The notes below the pieces were generated by a model, which was not told the origin of the DNA, ran no database searches, and was given only the letters and a program-made list of their open reading frames with translations. A stretch of 64,000 nt of DNA from Nonomuraea sediminis (GTDB lineage: Bacteria; Actinomycetota; Actinomycetes; Streptosporangiales; Streptosporangiaceae). The number at the start of each line of letters is the position of its first letter. Position 1 is the stretch's first letter. Shown piece by piece: positions 42,724 to 51,430 of the stretch. The stretch lies in NCBI RefSeq assembly GCF_018531495.1, contig NZ_JAHDTI010000014.1, positions 124,001 through 188,000 of the forward strand, in the 5' to 3' direction. The position numbers and the translations under genes were made by a program.

Positions 42724-43562
42724 CCGGCCTGGAGCCGGTGGCCGCCACGGCCCCCGCGCGCCCGCCGCGCAGGGCGTGGCGCTGGGTCGTCTTCCTGCTG
42801 GCCGCCGCGTACTTCCTGATCCCGCTGGGCGCGGCCCTGTGGTACACGATCTACACCCCGACCGAGGGTGTCTCCTTCTCCGCCTACGGCGAGCTGCTCA
42901 CCGCCGACGGCTTCGTGCAGAGCCTGCTGCTCTCGCTGTCGCTGGCCGTCGCCACGATCGTGCTGGTCCTGCTCCTGACGCTTCCCGCGATGCTGGCCGT
43001 ACGGCTGGCGGCGCCCCGGCTGAGGCCCGTCATGGAAGTGCTGTGCACGCTGCCCCTGGTGGTGCCGCCGATCACGTTCGTGGTGGGGCTCACCACGACG
43101 TTGAAGAACGGGGGCGACATCCTGGCGCCGACGCCGTTCTGGGCCACGCTGAACGCGATCCAGGACCCCGGCTTCCCCCTCGTGCTCGTGCTGGCGTACG
43201 TGGTCCTGGTGCTGCCGTTCGTCTACCGGTCGCTGGACGCGGGGCTGCGCACCATGGACGTGCGGACGCTGGTCGAGGCGGCCCGCAACCTGGGCGCGTC
43301 GTGGCCGTACGTGGTCTTCAGGGTGATCGTGCCGAACCTGCGCTCGGCGCTGGCCAGTGCCTCGTTCCTGGCGCTCGCGCTGGTGCTCGGCGAGTACACC
43401 GTGGCCAGCCTGCTCGGCTACCAGCCGTTCGCGGTGTGGATCGTGACGATCTCCGGGTCCAAGGGGCAGCTGTCGGTCGCGGTGTCGATCCTCAGCCTGG
43501 TGCTCATCTGGTTGCTGCTGCTGGCGGTCTCCACCGCCTTCGGGAAGGAAAAGAAGCGATGA
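42711..43562 (+). CDS. ABC importer permease, subunit 2
   Basis: A 283-residue permease with six helices after a 20-residue basic, proline-rich N-terminus. The EAA segment is VEAARNLGASWPYVVFRVIVP. ATG 42711 lies within the 3' end of permease 1 (13-base overlap) and has its own AGGAGG eight bases upstream. Pairs with permease 1. Confidence 0.9.
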   Translation: MAALTGLEPVAATAPARPPRRAWRWVVFLLAAAYFLIPLGAALWYTIYTPTEGVSFSAYGELLTADGFVQSLLLSLSLAVATIVLVLLLTLPAMLAVRLAAPRLRPVMEVLCTLPLVVPPITFVVGLTTTLKNGGDILAPTPFWATLNAIQDPGFPLVLVLAYVVLVLPFVYRSLDAGLRTMDVRTLVEAARNLGASWPYVVFRVIVPNLRSALASASFLALALVLGEYTVASLLGYQPFAVWIVTISGSKGQLSVAVSILSLVLIWLLLLAVSTAFGKEKKR

Positions 43563-44632
43563 CGGCGCGGGTGGAGTTTCGCGGGCTGCGGCGGGAGTTC
43601 GGCAAGACCGTGGCGCTCGACGGGCTGGACCTGACGATCGAGCCGGGCGAGTTCGTCGCACTGCTCGGGCCGTCCGGGTGCGGCAAGACGACGGCGCTGC
43701 GGTGCGTGGCCGGGTTCGAACGTCCTGACTCCGGGGCGGTCCTGGTCGACGGGAAGGACGTCACCGACGTGCCCGCCAACAAGCGGGACGCGGGCATGGT
43801 CTTCCAGTCGTACTCGCTGTTCCCCAACCTGAACGCGCGCGACAACGTCTCGTTCGGGCTGCGGGTGCGCAAGGTGCCCGCCGCGACGCGGGCCGCGCGG
43901 GCGCAGGAGCTGCTCGAGCTGGTGGGCCTGCCGGGGTACGCCGACCGCTTCCCGCACGAGATGTCCGGCGGGCAGCAGCAGCGGGTCGCGCTGGCCAGGG
44001 CGCTCGCGCTCGAGCCGCGGGTGCTGCTGCTCGACGAGCCGCTGTCGGCGCTGGACGCCAAGGTGCGCGTGACGCTGCGCGAGGAGATCCGGCGCATCCA
44101 GCTCGACCTGGGCATCACCACCATCTTCGTCACCCACGACCAGGAGGAGGCGCTCTCGATCGCCGACCGGGTCGCGGTGCTGCGCGACGGGCGGCTCGAG
44201 CAGTGCGGCCCGCCCGCCGAGGTCTACGACCGGCCCGCCACGCCGTTCGTGGCCGAGTTCGTCGGCACCATGAACCATCTGGCCGGGCAGGTCTCCGGCG
44301 ACCAGGTCACGGTGCTCGGGCAGCTGCTGCCGGTCGACGGCTCGCACTCCGGCGACCCGGCCGTGGACGTCCTGATCCGTCCGGAAGCCGTGCAGGTCTC
44401 CCCCGACCCCGACGGGCGCGCCGAGATCATCGCGGCGTCCTTCCGCGGGGCTTCCGTCCGGCTCCGGGTGTCGCTGGAAGGGGGCGAGGTGCTCGCCGAC
44501 GTCCCCGGTCACGAGGCCGTACGGCTGGCGCCGGGCACCCGCGTGTCCGTGCGCCTGGTCGAGCGGCCCGTCCTGGTCGCCGCCCGTACGGTGACCACGC
44601 CCGCCGCGTCGAAAGTCGCCGATGCGGTCTGA
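43559..44632 (+). CDS. ABC importer ATP-binding protein (CUT/Fe3+-PotA type)
   Basis: A 357-residue ATPase: Walker A GPSGCGKTT, Q-loop VFQSYSLFPNL, signature MSGGQQQRVAL, Walker B VLLLDEPLSALD and H-loop VTHDQEEA, then a regulatory TOBE-type C-terminal domain (about 240-357; DVLIRPEAVQVSPDPDG). The length and TOBE domain match the polyamine/iron/phosphonate importer group. ATG overlaps the previous stop (ATGA) and its own 3' end overlaps the HAD gene. Confidence 0.93.
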   Translation: MTARVEFRGLRREFGKTVALDGLDLTIEPGEFVALLGPSGCGKTTALRCVAGFERPDSGAVLVDGKDVTDVPANKRDAGMVFQSYSLFPNLNARDNVSFGLRVRKVPAATRAARAQELLELVGLPGYADRFPHEMSGGQQQRVALARALALEPRVLLLDEPLSALDAKVRVTLREEIRRIQLDLGITTIFVTHDQEEALSIADRVAVLRDGRLEQCGPPAEVYDRPATPFVAEFVGTMNHLAGQVSGDQVTVLGQLLPVDGSHSGDPAVDVLIRPEAVQVSPDPDGRAEIIAASFRGASVRLRVSLEGGEVLADVPGHEAVRLAPGTRVSVRLVERPVLVAARTVTTPAASKVADAV

Positions 44633-45308
44633 CGTTCCGCAGGCCGTGCTCTTCGACATGGACGGGACCCTGGTCGACACGGAAGGCCTGTGGTGGTCCG
44701 CCACGGCCTCCGTCGCCGGCTCCCTCGGCGTCCTCCTCACTCCCGACGACACACCCCACGTCCTCGGCCGCACCGTGGAAGACACCGCCGCCCACCTCCT
44801 CTCCGTCCGGCAGGCTCCCCTCCCTGAGGGAGACACAGGCGACGCCTCCCCGGCACCGGGTCGGCGGGATGGGGTACGGCGAAGGTCGGCGCCGCAACAC
44901 GGCGACCAGCCGACGGTCGCGCGCCTGCTCACCGAGGCTTTCGCCGACCACATCCGGCAGGGCGTCCGCGTCATGCCCGGAGCCCGTGAACTTCTCCGCG
45001 AGCTGACGGAAGCCCGCATCCCCACCGCGCTGGTGAGCGCCTCCCCCAGGAGCATCGTGGATCTGGTCATGCCACGCCTGGGCCACGCGTTCGACCTGGT
45101 CGTGGCCGCCGAGGACACCGCGTGCGGCAAGCCGTACCCCGACCCCTACCTGAAGGCGGCGCGGCAGCTCGGCGTGGACCCCAAGCTGTGCGTGGCCATC
45201 GAGGACAGCCCCACCGGTGTCGCCGCCGCGACCGCCGCGGGCTGCCGGGTCGTGGTGGTGGACCCCGCGGCCGGCCTGCCCGCACTGAGGGCGATGTCGG
45301 TAAGCTAG
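44622..45308 (+). CDS. HAD-family phosphatase (beta-phosphoglucomutase-like) with an internal insertion
   Basis: A 228-residue HAD hydrolase: nucleophile FDMDGTLVDTEG (Asp 11), second motif LVSASPRS, Lys in AAEDTACGKPYPDPYL and final IEDSPTGVAAA. It should hydrolyse a phosphate ester, perhaps one made from the imported substrate. In the cap domain, between HLLS and DQPTVARLLTEAF, about 33 residues of Arg/Pro/Gly/Asp-rich sequence (bases about 44808-44915) interrupt the usual helix and include a 6-1-6 palindrome (44820-44832). This looks like an in-frame insertion like that in dnaE2, and may impair the cap. Last gene of the importer operon (11-base overlap with the ATPase). Confidence 0.82.
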   Translation: MRSDVPQAVLFDMDGTLVDTEGLWWSATASVAGSLGVLLTPDDTPHVLGRTVEDTAAHLLSVRQAPLPEGDTGDASPAPGRRDGVRRRSAPQHGDQPTVARLLTEAFADHIRQGVRVMPGARELLRELTEARIPTALVSASPRSIVDLVMPRLGHAFDLVVAAEDTACGKPYPDPYLKAARQLGVDPKLCVAIEDSPTGVAAATAAGCRVVVVDPAAGLPALRAMSVS

Positions 45309-45314
45309 CCCGCC

Positions 45315-46931
45315 GTGAGCGGTGAAGCCCCCCACATCGGGCGCTACAGGTTGCTGAGCGTGCTGGGCCGGGGCGGGATGGGCACGGTCCACCTCGCCGA
45401 GGATCCCTCGGGCCAGCGGGTGGCGATCAAGGTGATCAATCCCGAGCTGAGCCAGCACGAGCAGTTCCGCATGCGTTTCCGCAGGGAGGCGGACGCCGCT
45501 CGCCGGGTGCGCAGGTTCTGCACCGCCGGGGTGCTCGAGGCCGCTCTCGACGGCGGCCAGCTGTACGTGGTCACCGAATACGTGCCAGGGCCCAACCTGG
45601 AGGAGGCGGTCAAGCAGTCGGGGCCGCTGCGCGGGTCCAGCCTCGACGCGCTGGCCGTCAGCGTGGCCACCGCGCTCACCGCCATCCACGGCGCCGGAGT
45701 GGTGCACCGCGACCTCAAGCCGTCCAACGTGCTGCTGTCGCCCGTCGGGCCGCGCGTCATCGACTTCGGCATCGCCAGGGCGCTCGACACGCTCGGCGGC
45801 GTCACCGGGACGGGCGAGCTGGTCGGCACGCCGCGGTACATGGCTCCCGAGGTGCTGCGCGGCGAGCCGGTCTCGCCCGCGTGCGACGTGTTCTCCTGGG
45901 GCTGCCTGATCGCCTTCGCCGCCAGCGGGCGGGCGCCCTTCGCCGGCGACACGCTGCCGGCGATCGTCTACCAGGTGATGAACACCGAGCCCAACCTCGA
46001 CCAGGTCGACCCGGGGCTGCGTGAGCTGGTGCGGGCCGCGCTGCACAAGGACCCCGCCCGGCGGCCCACCGCGCAGCAGTTGCTCGACGAGCTCGTCGGC
46101 CGCTCGGCGGCGCCTGAGCAGGCGGCCAGGACGGTCCAGCTTGCCTGGGTCTCCACACCTCCCGGCGGGACGACGCCGCTCCCTCCCACGAGCGGGAAGC
46201 GGCACGGCAGGCTCCTCGCGGGGCTGGCGGTCGCGGCGGCGGTCGTCATCGCGGGCGGGGTGGTGGCGTGGCGGGCGTTAGCCCCCGGCGGGCCTCCCGA
46301 CCTCGGCGTGATCTACCAGGACGACTTCACCTCCACCCAGGGCGGCTGGGACGGCACCTACGACCCGGGCAACGAGCCGAGCTACGGCTACAGCAGCGAC
46401 GGCACCTACCGGATCGACGTGGCCGACGGCAACGAGGAGCGCTACGCCAGGGCGCCCGCGCCCTTCCTGATCGCCACGCCCACCGAGTCGCCCTCCCCCT
46501 CGGCCACGCCCACGCCGATGCTGCCCCTGTCGGTCGTCGTCGGGGTCACGGCCAAGGTCGCGGGCGGCGGGGAGTACGGGGTGTACTGCCACAACGCCAA
46601 GGACGGCACGTTCTACGAGTTCGGCCTCGATACTCAGGGCAACGCCCGGATCCGCCGCATCGTGGACAACGCGGGCGGGACGCTGTCCGAGCCTTCCAAG
46701 ATCTCCAACCTGGCCGGGCATTCGAACCGGATCGAGGCGGCCTGCGAGCAGGACGGGTCAGGGGTGCGGCTGACGATGTGGGTCAACGGCACGCGGGTGG
46801 CCCAGGCCAACGACCCCAACGGGCTCGGCAACGGCTATGCCGGCCTCTTCGCCCGCGTCCCCAAGGACGGCAAGTCCACCCTCAACGCCACCTACGACGA
46901 CTTCGAACTCCGGGGCCAGAAGCAGCCCTAG
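45315..46931 (+). CDS. Transmembrane Ser/Thr protein kinase
   Basis: A 538-residue Hanks-type kinase. Residues 10-265: glycine loop LGRGGMGTVHLA, VAIKVI lysine, catalytic HRDLKPSNVLL, metal DFGIAR and MAPEVL. A transmembrane helix (about 300-320) separates it from an outside domain of about 210 residues (DDFTSTQGGWDGTYDPG; GEYGVYCHNAKDGTFYEFGL), which resembles a concanavalin/LamG-type sugar-binding fold and may sense wall or glycan fragments. PASTA repeats are absent, unlike PknB. GTG 45315 has TAAGCT ending eight bases upstream, overlapping the HAD stop, so it may have its own promoter. Confidence 0.9.
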   Translation: MSGEAPHIGRYRLLSVLGRGGMGTVHLAEDPSGQRVAIKVINPELSQHEQFRMRFRREADAARRVRRFCTAGVLEAALDGGQLYVVTEYVPGPNLEEAVKQSGPLRGSSLDALAVSVATALTAIHGAGVVHRDLKPSNVLLSPVGPRVIDFGIARALDTLGGVTGTGELVGTPRYMAPEVLRGEPVSPACDVFSWGCLIAFAASGRAPFAGDTLPAIVYQVMNTEPNLDQVDPGLRELVRAALHKDPARRPTAQQLLDELVGRSAAPEQAARTVQLAWVSTPPGGTTPLPPTSGKRHGRLLAGLAVAAAVVIAGGVVAWRALAPGGPPDLGVIYQDDFTSTQGGWDGTYDPGNEPSYGYSSDGTYRIDVADGNEERYARAPAPFLIATPTESPSPSATPTPMLPLSVVVGVTAKVAGGGEYGVYCHNAKDGTFYEFGLDTQGNARIRRIVDNAGGTLSEPSKISNLAGHSNRIEAACEQDGSGVRLTMWVNGTRVAQANDPNGLGNGYAGLFARVPKDGKSTLNATYDDFELRGQKQP

Positions 46932-47084
46932 CAGGGGCCCGGAGGGTGGGTCACATGACGTCGTCACGGCGGGCGGCCCGTTGGCCATCCCGGCCGGCCA
47001 GGACAGGGGGACGGGGCGTCGGCGCGTGCGCGGTGGGGTGGCTTGCCGTACAGCAGAAAGCCCGAAGCCTCAACGGAAGGCAGC

Positions 47085-47615
47085 CTAAGGCCGGGCACCG
47101 TCCAGGAAGACCTTGACGATCGTGTCGGTGGCGTCCTCGACGCCCAGCTCCGACAGCGGGGCGATGCTCAGCGCCCCGATGACCATGGAGCCGAGCAGCG
47201 TGGCCAGGTGGTCGGCGGGGAGGTCGGTGCGGAGCACCCCCTCGCGCTGGCCGCGCTCGGCCAGGGCGCGCAGGCGGGTGCCGACCTCTTCCTCCTCCGG
47301 CCAGAGCTGCGTGCGGTGCCTGCTGACCACCCAGAACTCGCGCCCGACGGTCAGCAGGGCCCGTACCAGGCGCGGGATCCCCTCGCGCGCTGGCACCCCG
47401 TCGATGCGGGCCGCGTCGATCACCCGCAGCGACTCCTGCGCGGCGAAGCGGCCGAGCTCGAGCAGCAGGTCCTCGCGGTTGTCGAAGTGCCGGTAGAGCG
47501 TCGCGCGCCCCACCCCTGCGGCCGCGGCGATGTCGGCCATCCCGGCACGCTCGTGGGTGCGCAGTGCGGTGGCGGCGGCGCGCAGGATCGCGTCGCGAGT
47601 AAGGGCCATGCTCAT
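47085..47615 (-). CDS. TetR-family regulator
   Basis: A 176-residue TetR protein: N-terminal helix-turn-helix (TRDAILRAAATALRTHERAG; MADIAAAAGVGRATLYRHFD, residues 5-48) and a variable ligand domain with the WP and LLGSMVIGALS core. It is divergent from an SDR gene. An operator GAGACA-ATGA-TGTCTT sits between them, and a near-identical, more symmetric copy precedes the kstD-type gene 8 kb away, so this protein is the best candidate to control both. ATG 47615 has TAAGAT ending eight bases upstream; a second ATG follows two codons later. Confidence 0.88.
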   Translation of the reverse strand: MSMALTRDAILRAAATALRTHERAGMADIAAAAGVGRATLYRHFDNREDLLLELGRFAAQESLRVIDAARIDGVPAREGIPRLVRALLTVGREFWVVSRHRTQLWPEEEEVGTRLRALAERGQREGVLRTDLPADHLATLLGSMVIGALSIAPLSELGVEDATDTIVKVFLDGARP

Positions 47616-47632
47616 CGAGGGATATCTTAGAC

Positions 47633-47648
47633 GAGACAATGATGTCTT
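47633..47648. promoter_or_regulatory. TetR operator between tetR and SDR genes
   Basis: GAGACA-ATGA-TGTCTT, an inverted repeat with one mismatch, in the divergent gap just upstream of the TetR -10 box. Sequence around it (TATCTT to the left, TAT to the right) matches the site upstream of kstD at 55660-55681. Confidence 0.75.
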
Positions 47649-47668
47649 ATATCGAGACGGGAACGTAG

Positions 47669-48397
47669 ATGGAGCGCTTCGCGGGTAAGAACGTGCTGCT
47701 CACCGGGGCGGCGACGGGCATCGGGCGGGCCACGGCGTTGCGACTGGCCGCCGAGGGGGCGACCGTGTTCGCGGTCGACGTCAACGCCGCGGGGCTGGCC
47801 GAGCTGGGTTCCGGCATCCACACGCGGGTCGTGGACGTATCGGACGAGGACGAGGTCAAGGCGGCCGTGGCCACCGCCGCGTCCACCATGGGCGGTATCG
47901 ACGTGCTCGCCAACGTGGCGGGGATCCACAGGACGACGCCGCTGGCCGCGCTCTCGCTCGACGACTTCAGGCGGCTGCTCGACGTCAACCTGCTCGGCAC
48001 GTTCCTGTTCTGCCGTGAAGCCATGCCGTACCTGGTCGATCGCAAGGGCGTGGTCGTCAACACCGCCTCGACCTCGGCCACGCACGCGCACCCGTTCATG
48101 ACGGCGTACGCCGCCTCGAAGGGGGCCGTGCTGGCGTTCTCGATCAGCCTGGCGGCCGAGGTCGCCGCCGACGGCGTGCGGGTCGTCGCGGTCTCACCCG
48201 GCGGGGTGGTGACGCCGCTGATGACGAGCGTCACCTTCCCCGACGGGGTCGACGCCTCCTTCTACGGCCGGATCATGCCCCAGGTGGGCTTCGGCGACCC
48301 GGAGGCGATCGCGGGCACCATCGCCTACGCGGCCTCGGCCGACGGCGCCTACCTCACCGGGGTCGAGCTCCGCGTCGACGGCGGCTCCCACGTCTAG
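47669..48397 (+). CDS. SDR-family NAD(P)-dependent oxidoreductase
   Basis: A 242-residue short-chain dehydrogenase with TGAATGIGRATAL (cofactor), NVAG, catalytic Ser in NTASTSA and YAASKGA, and the end segment YLTGVELRVDGG. Asp in VFAVDV points to NAD(H). The shared operator with kstD suggests a hydroxysteroid or related cyclic-alcohol dehydrogenase, which is inference. Its stop overlaps the convergent quinone reductase by four bases. Confidence 0.9.
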   Translation: MERFAGKNVLLTGAATGIGRATALRLAAEGATVFAVDVNAAGLAELGSGIHTRVVDVSDEDEVKAAVATAASTMGGIDVLANVAGIHRTTPLAALSLDDFRRLLDVNLLGTFLFCREAMPYLVDRKGVVVNTASTSATHAHPFMTAYAASKGAVLAFSISLAAEVAADGVRVVAVSPGGVVTPLMTSVTFPDGVDASFYGRIMPQVGFGDPEAIAGTIAYAASADGAYLTGVELRVDGGSHV

Positions 48398-49341
48398 GGA
48401 ATGAGCAGGAGCTTTCCTGTCGTACGGCGGGCCGCCAGGTCCTCGTGGGCCCGGGCGGCCTCCGCCAGCGGGTAGCGCTCGAAGATGTTGATCTTCAGCT
48501 TCCCCGAGGAGATCCAGTCGAACAGCTCCGAGGCACGCCAGAGCAGTTCCTCCCGCTCGGCGATGTAGTTGACGAGCGTCGGCCGGGTCAGGAAGAGCGA
48601 GCCCTTCTTGTTCAGCACCTGCGGGTCCAGCGGCGGGACGGGGCCGCTGGCGGCGCCGTACAGCGCCATGAGCCCGCGCGGCCGCAGCGCGTCCAGGCCG
48701 CCGTCGAACGTGGTCTTGCCCACGCCGTCGTAGACCACGTCCATCCGGTCGCGCAGCGCCTCGGCGAACGTGTCGTACCGCAGCACCTCGTCGGCGCCCG
48801 CCTCCCTGGCCAGCTTCTCCTTCTCGGCCGTGGAGACCGTGGCGTGCACGGTGGCGCCGAACATCTTGGCGATCTGGGTCAGCAACAGCCCCATGCCACC
48901 CGCCGCGGCGTGCACCAGGACCTGGTCGCCCTCCTTGACCTCGTGCGTGGAGCGCGTCAGGTAGTGCGCCGTCATCCCCTGCAGCAGGGCCGCGGCGGCC
49001 ACCTCCGTCGACACGCCGTCGGGCACCGGCACCAGCCGGTCGGCCGGGACGACGGCCTTCTCGGCGTAGCTGCCGAGCACGTTCACCCACCCGACCCTGT
49101 CGCCCGGTTTCACGCTCTCCACGCCCTCGCCCACCGCGGACACCGTGCCCGCTCCCTCGGAGCCCAGCTTGGAGGGCAGTTGGAGGGCGTAGGTACCGGA
49201 GCGGTGGTAGATGTCGATGAAGTTGACGCCGCTGGCCTCGACGTCCACCACCGCCTCCCCCGGGCCCGGCACGGGGTCGGGGAGTTCGGCGTAGTCGAGA
49301 ACCTCTGTGCCGCCCTGGGCGGCGATCACGATGGCACGCAT
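48394..49341 (-). CDS. Zinc-independent quinone oxidoreductase (MDR superfamily)
   Basis: A 315-residue NADPH:quinone oxidoreductase: GVNFIDIYHRSGTY, GSEGAGTVSAVGEGV and cofactor loop HAAAGGMGLLLTQIA. Zinc-binding cysteines are absent. ATG 49341 gives the usual MRAIVI start; a TTG four codons upstream is possible. It converges on the SDR gene with a four-base overlap and is divergent from a DUF1707 gene. Confidence 0.92.
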   Translation of the reverse strand: MRAIVIAAQGGTEVLDYAELPDPVPGPGEAVVDVEASGVNFIDIYHRSGTYALQLPSKLGSEGAGTVSAVGEGVESVKPGDRVGWVNVLGSYAEKAVVPADRLVPVPDGVSTEVAAAALLQGMTAHYLTRSTHEVKEGDQVLVHAAAGGMGLLLTQIAKMFGATVHATVSTAEKEKLAREAGADEVLRYDTFAEALRDRMDVVYDGVGKTTFDGGLDALRPRGLMALYGAASGPVPPLDPQVLNKKGSLFLTRPTLVNYIAEREELLWRASELFDWISSGKLKINIFERYPLAEAARAHEDLAARRTTGKLLLIP

Positions 49342-49448
49342 GTTCTCAGTCAACTACAGAGGGTTCCGCATCCTTCCGCGACACCTCTATGACGTCACAA
49401 TGACGCCACTTTGTGCTACGCTGACACCACAAGGAAAGGGGTGCCACC

Positions 49449-49961
49449 GTGACACGCGTTTCCGACCTCGAACGCGAGGCGACCGCCCGTCGCCTCCAGG
49501 AGGCCTACGCCGAGGGTCGGCTCGCCCTCGACGAGATGGGCCAGCGCCTGGAGCTCGCGCTGACCGCCAGGACCCACGCCGACCTGGCTCCCGCCCTGGC
49601 CGACCTCCCCGCTCCCGCCCAGCCGGAAGAGGTCGAGATCCGGGTGAACAGCGGCCGCATCAAACGCACCGGCCTCTGGCGAGTCCCCGCCCGCCTACGC
49701 GTCGTCTCCGAGTACGGCCGTGTCCTCCTCGACCTCCGCCGCGCCCAGATCGACCACGACCTGATATCGATCGACCTGGCCCTGTCCTACGGCTCGGCCA
49801 CCATCCTCCTCCCGAGGACCTGCACCGCCGACGCCGACGCGGTCAACATCGGCTACGGTTCCCTCACCCTCAAAACCTCCTCCCTCCGCACCCCCGGCTC
49901 CCCCCACATCCAGGTCTCCGGCACCCTCCCCTACGGCCGCCTCCGAATCCGCCACCGCTAA
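49449..49961 (+). CDS. DUF1707 protein
   Basis: A 170-residue protein. Residues 1-55 are the DUF1707 domain (VSDLEREATARRLQEAYAEG, RLALDEMGQRLELALTARTH, ADLAPALADLP), an actinobacterial helical module of unknown function; the rest is beta-rich (IRVNSGRIKRTGLWRVPARL, ISIDLALSYGSATILLP), like bactofilin/cell-wall-active LiaF-type repeats. No membrane helix. GGAAAGGGG lies seven bases before GTG 49449 and a TACGCT -10 box (49419-49424) gives a 20-30 base leader. Confidence 0.82.
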   Translation: MTRVSDLEREATARRLQEAYAEGRLALDEMGQRLELALTARTHADLAPALADLPAPAQPEEVEIRVNSGRIKRTGLWRVPARLRVVSEYGRVLLDLRRAQIDHDLISIDLALSYGSATILLPRTCTADADAVNIGYGSLTLKTSSLRTPGSPHIQVSGTLPYGRLRIRHR

Positions 49962-50363
49962 CCCCACCCGGCCCCCTCACCCTGCACTACCGCTCACCCC
50001 ACGCTGGTAGAGCAAGCCAAGGTACGGCGACGCCCACGCGCCAGGCACCACCGCGCACCGAGCACGAATGCCGGGACCTCACCCTCCGGCCACCCACCCC
50101 GCGCCGGTACGGCGAGCCGACATACGCCGCCACCCGGCGCAACGCGCACGGCACCCAACCACCCACCGCCCGCCACGGAACACGGCCCCACACACCGCGT
50201 AGCCCACAGACCACCCACCATCCGCCCGGCGCCGGTACGGCGAGACGACGTACGGCGCCACCCGGCGCAAGGCACACCGCGCCCCACCACACACGCCTAC
50301 CGCAGATTCGGGCGGCCAGGGACGGGGTGTGGGTGGAGGGAAGGGGCGTGGGACAGTGCTGGG
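49962..50363. repeat. 400-bp gene-free gap with a 49-bp direct repeat
   Basis: No gene was found. Two copies of a segment starting GCGCCGGTACGGCGAG and containing GCCACCCGGCGCAA occur at 50101-50149 and 50229-50277 (about 85 percent identical by eye), with a weaker third trace near 50012. Composition is strongly C-rich on the plus strand, as in the 8.5-9.3 kb gap. Confidence 0.7.
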
Positions 50364-51092
50364 GTGAGGATCGCGTTGGTGGGGCCGGAGCGGTGGTCGG
50401 CTGATGGGCATGTGAATTTCGACGGGATCGAGGGAGTGGTTCCGGCGGGGGTCGACGTGGTGTTGTTGCCTGAGTTGGTGGGGTCGAGCCTGGCCAGGGG
50501 TGAGTATCTCGAGCGGTTACGTGGGTTGGCCGCCGAGACTGAGGCGACGGTGGTGGGTGGGTCATATTACGACCGGACTGAGGCCGGGGTCGTCAATCGG
50601 GGTGCTGTCGTGGATCCTCGGGGCGAGGTGGTGGCCGAGTACGACAAGGTGCATCCGTACGGGGTTGAGCAGCAGACCGGTGTGATCCCCGGGGCGCCGT
50701 CGCACGGGTTCGAGCTGCTGGGGCGGCGGGCGCAGGTGCTCTTGTGTGCGGATCTCTGGTATTCCGGGAGCCTGGCACGCCTGGCCGATCCGGTTGATGT
50801 GGTGCTGGTCCCGGCGTTCTCGGTGACGCAGTGGGGGACGCCGCTGCCGGCCCGTACGCTGTGGGAGCACATGAGCGTCGCCCGGGCCTACGAGTTCATG
50901 ACCTATGTGGCGGTCAGCGACTGGCATCACGAGGCGACCTACCACGGCCACCCCTGCGCCGGCGTCACCGGCCTGGCCAATCCCTGCCCCACCACCGGCG
51001 TCTTCTTCACCCCCGGCGCCACCGTCCACGACCTGGACTTCCCCCGCCTCACCGCCTTCCGCGCCGACCGCGCCACCCGCAACTTCCGATGA
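50364..51092 (+). CDS. Carbon-nitrogen hydrolase (nitrilase superfamily)
   Basis: A 242-residue nitrilase-fold amidohydrolase. The Glu-Lys-Cys triad is visible: VVLLPELVGS (Glu), AEYDKVHPYG (Lys) and VLLCADLWYSG (Cys, about residue 129). It hydrolyses an amide or nitrile-type C-N bond; the substrate is unknown. The start GTG 50364 has no clear ribosome site. Separated from cobQ by a tandem-repeat gap. Confidence 0.87.
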   Translation: MRIALVGPERWSADGHVNFDGIEGVVPAGVDVVLLPELVGSSLARGEYLERLRGLAAETEATVVGGSYYDRTEAGVVNRGAVVDPRGEVVAEYDKVHPYGVEQQTGVIPGAPSHGFELLGRRAQVLLCADLWYSGSLARLADPVDVVLVPAFSVTQWGTPLPARTLWEHMSVARAYEFMTYVAVSDWHHEATYHGHPCAGVTGLANPCPTTGVFFTPGATVHDLDFPRLTAFRADRATRNFR

Positions 51093-51291
51093 CACCCCCG
51101 ATGTACGGCAAGCCCTCCACACCCCACGAGCCCCCAACGGCGGGGGTGGGTGAAATGCGAAGGGTCGGCGGGAGCGGAGGCCGGGTCAGAGGTCTCCGAA
51201 GTGGCGTTGCGGTGGGCGAGTGTCACCGACTCGCCGGAAGCGCCGGTCGCGGGTCCTCGGCCGGAGTGCGGCGGGCGGCCGGTGGCGGTGG

Positions 51292-51415
51292 CTTGCCGTA
51301 ACGCAAGAACTCGCCGCAGCACGTGAACTCGCGTGGCACAAGAGGTCGCGATAGCAAAGAACTGGCCGTAGCAAAAGGGCTCGCCGTAGCAAAAGGGCTC
51401 GCCGTAGCACGAGAA
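51292..51415. repeat. 18-bp tandem repeat array in front of cobQ
   Basis: Seven contiguous units beginning at 51292, 51310, 51328, about 51346, 51362, 51380 and 51398, the last ones reading CTCGCCGTAGCAAAAGGG. It lies in the 338-base gap between the nitrilase-like gene and cobQ and ends at the ribosome binding site of cobQ. The core CTCGCCGTAG is shared with the 19-bp array at 6623-6811. Confidence 0.85.
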
Positions 51416-51430
51416 GGAGGAGGAAGGCGT

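Noticed and set aside
51292..51430. Cobalamin riboswitch in the cobQ leader
   Set aside because: No B12-box or paired stem pattern was seen; the leader consists of 18-bp tandem repeats.
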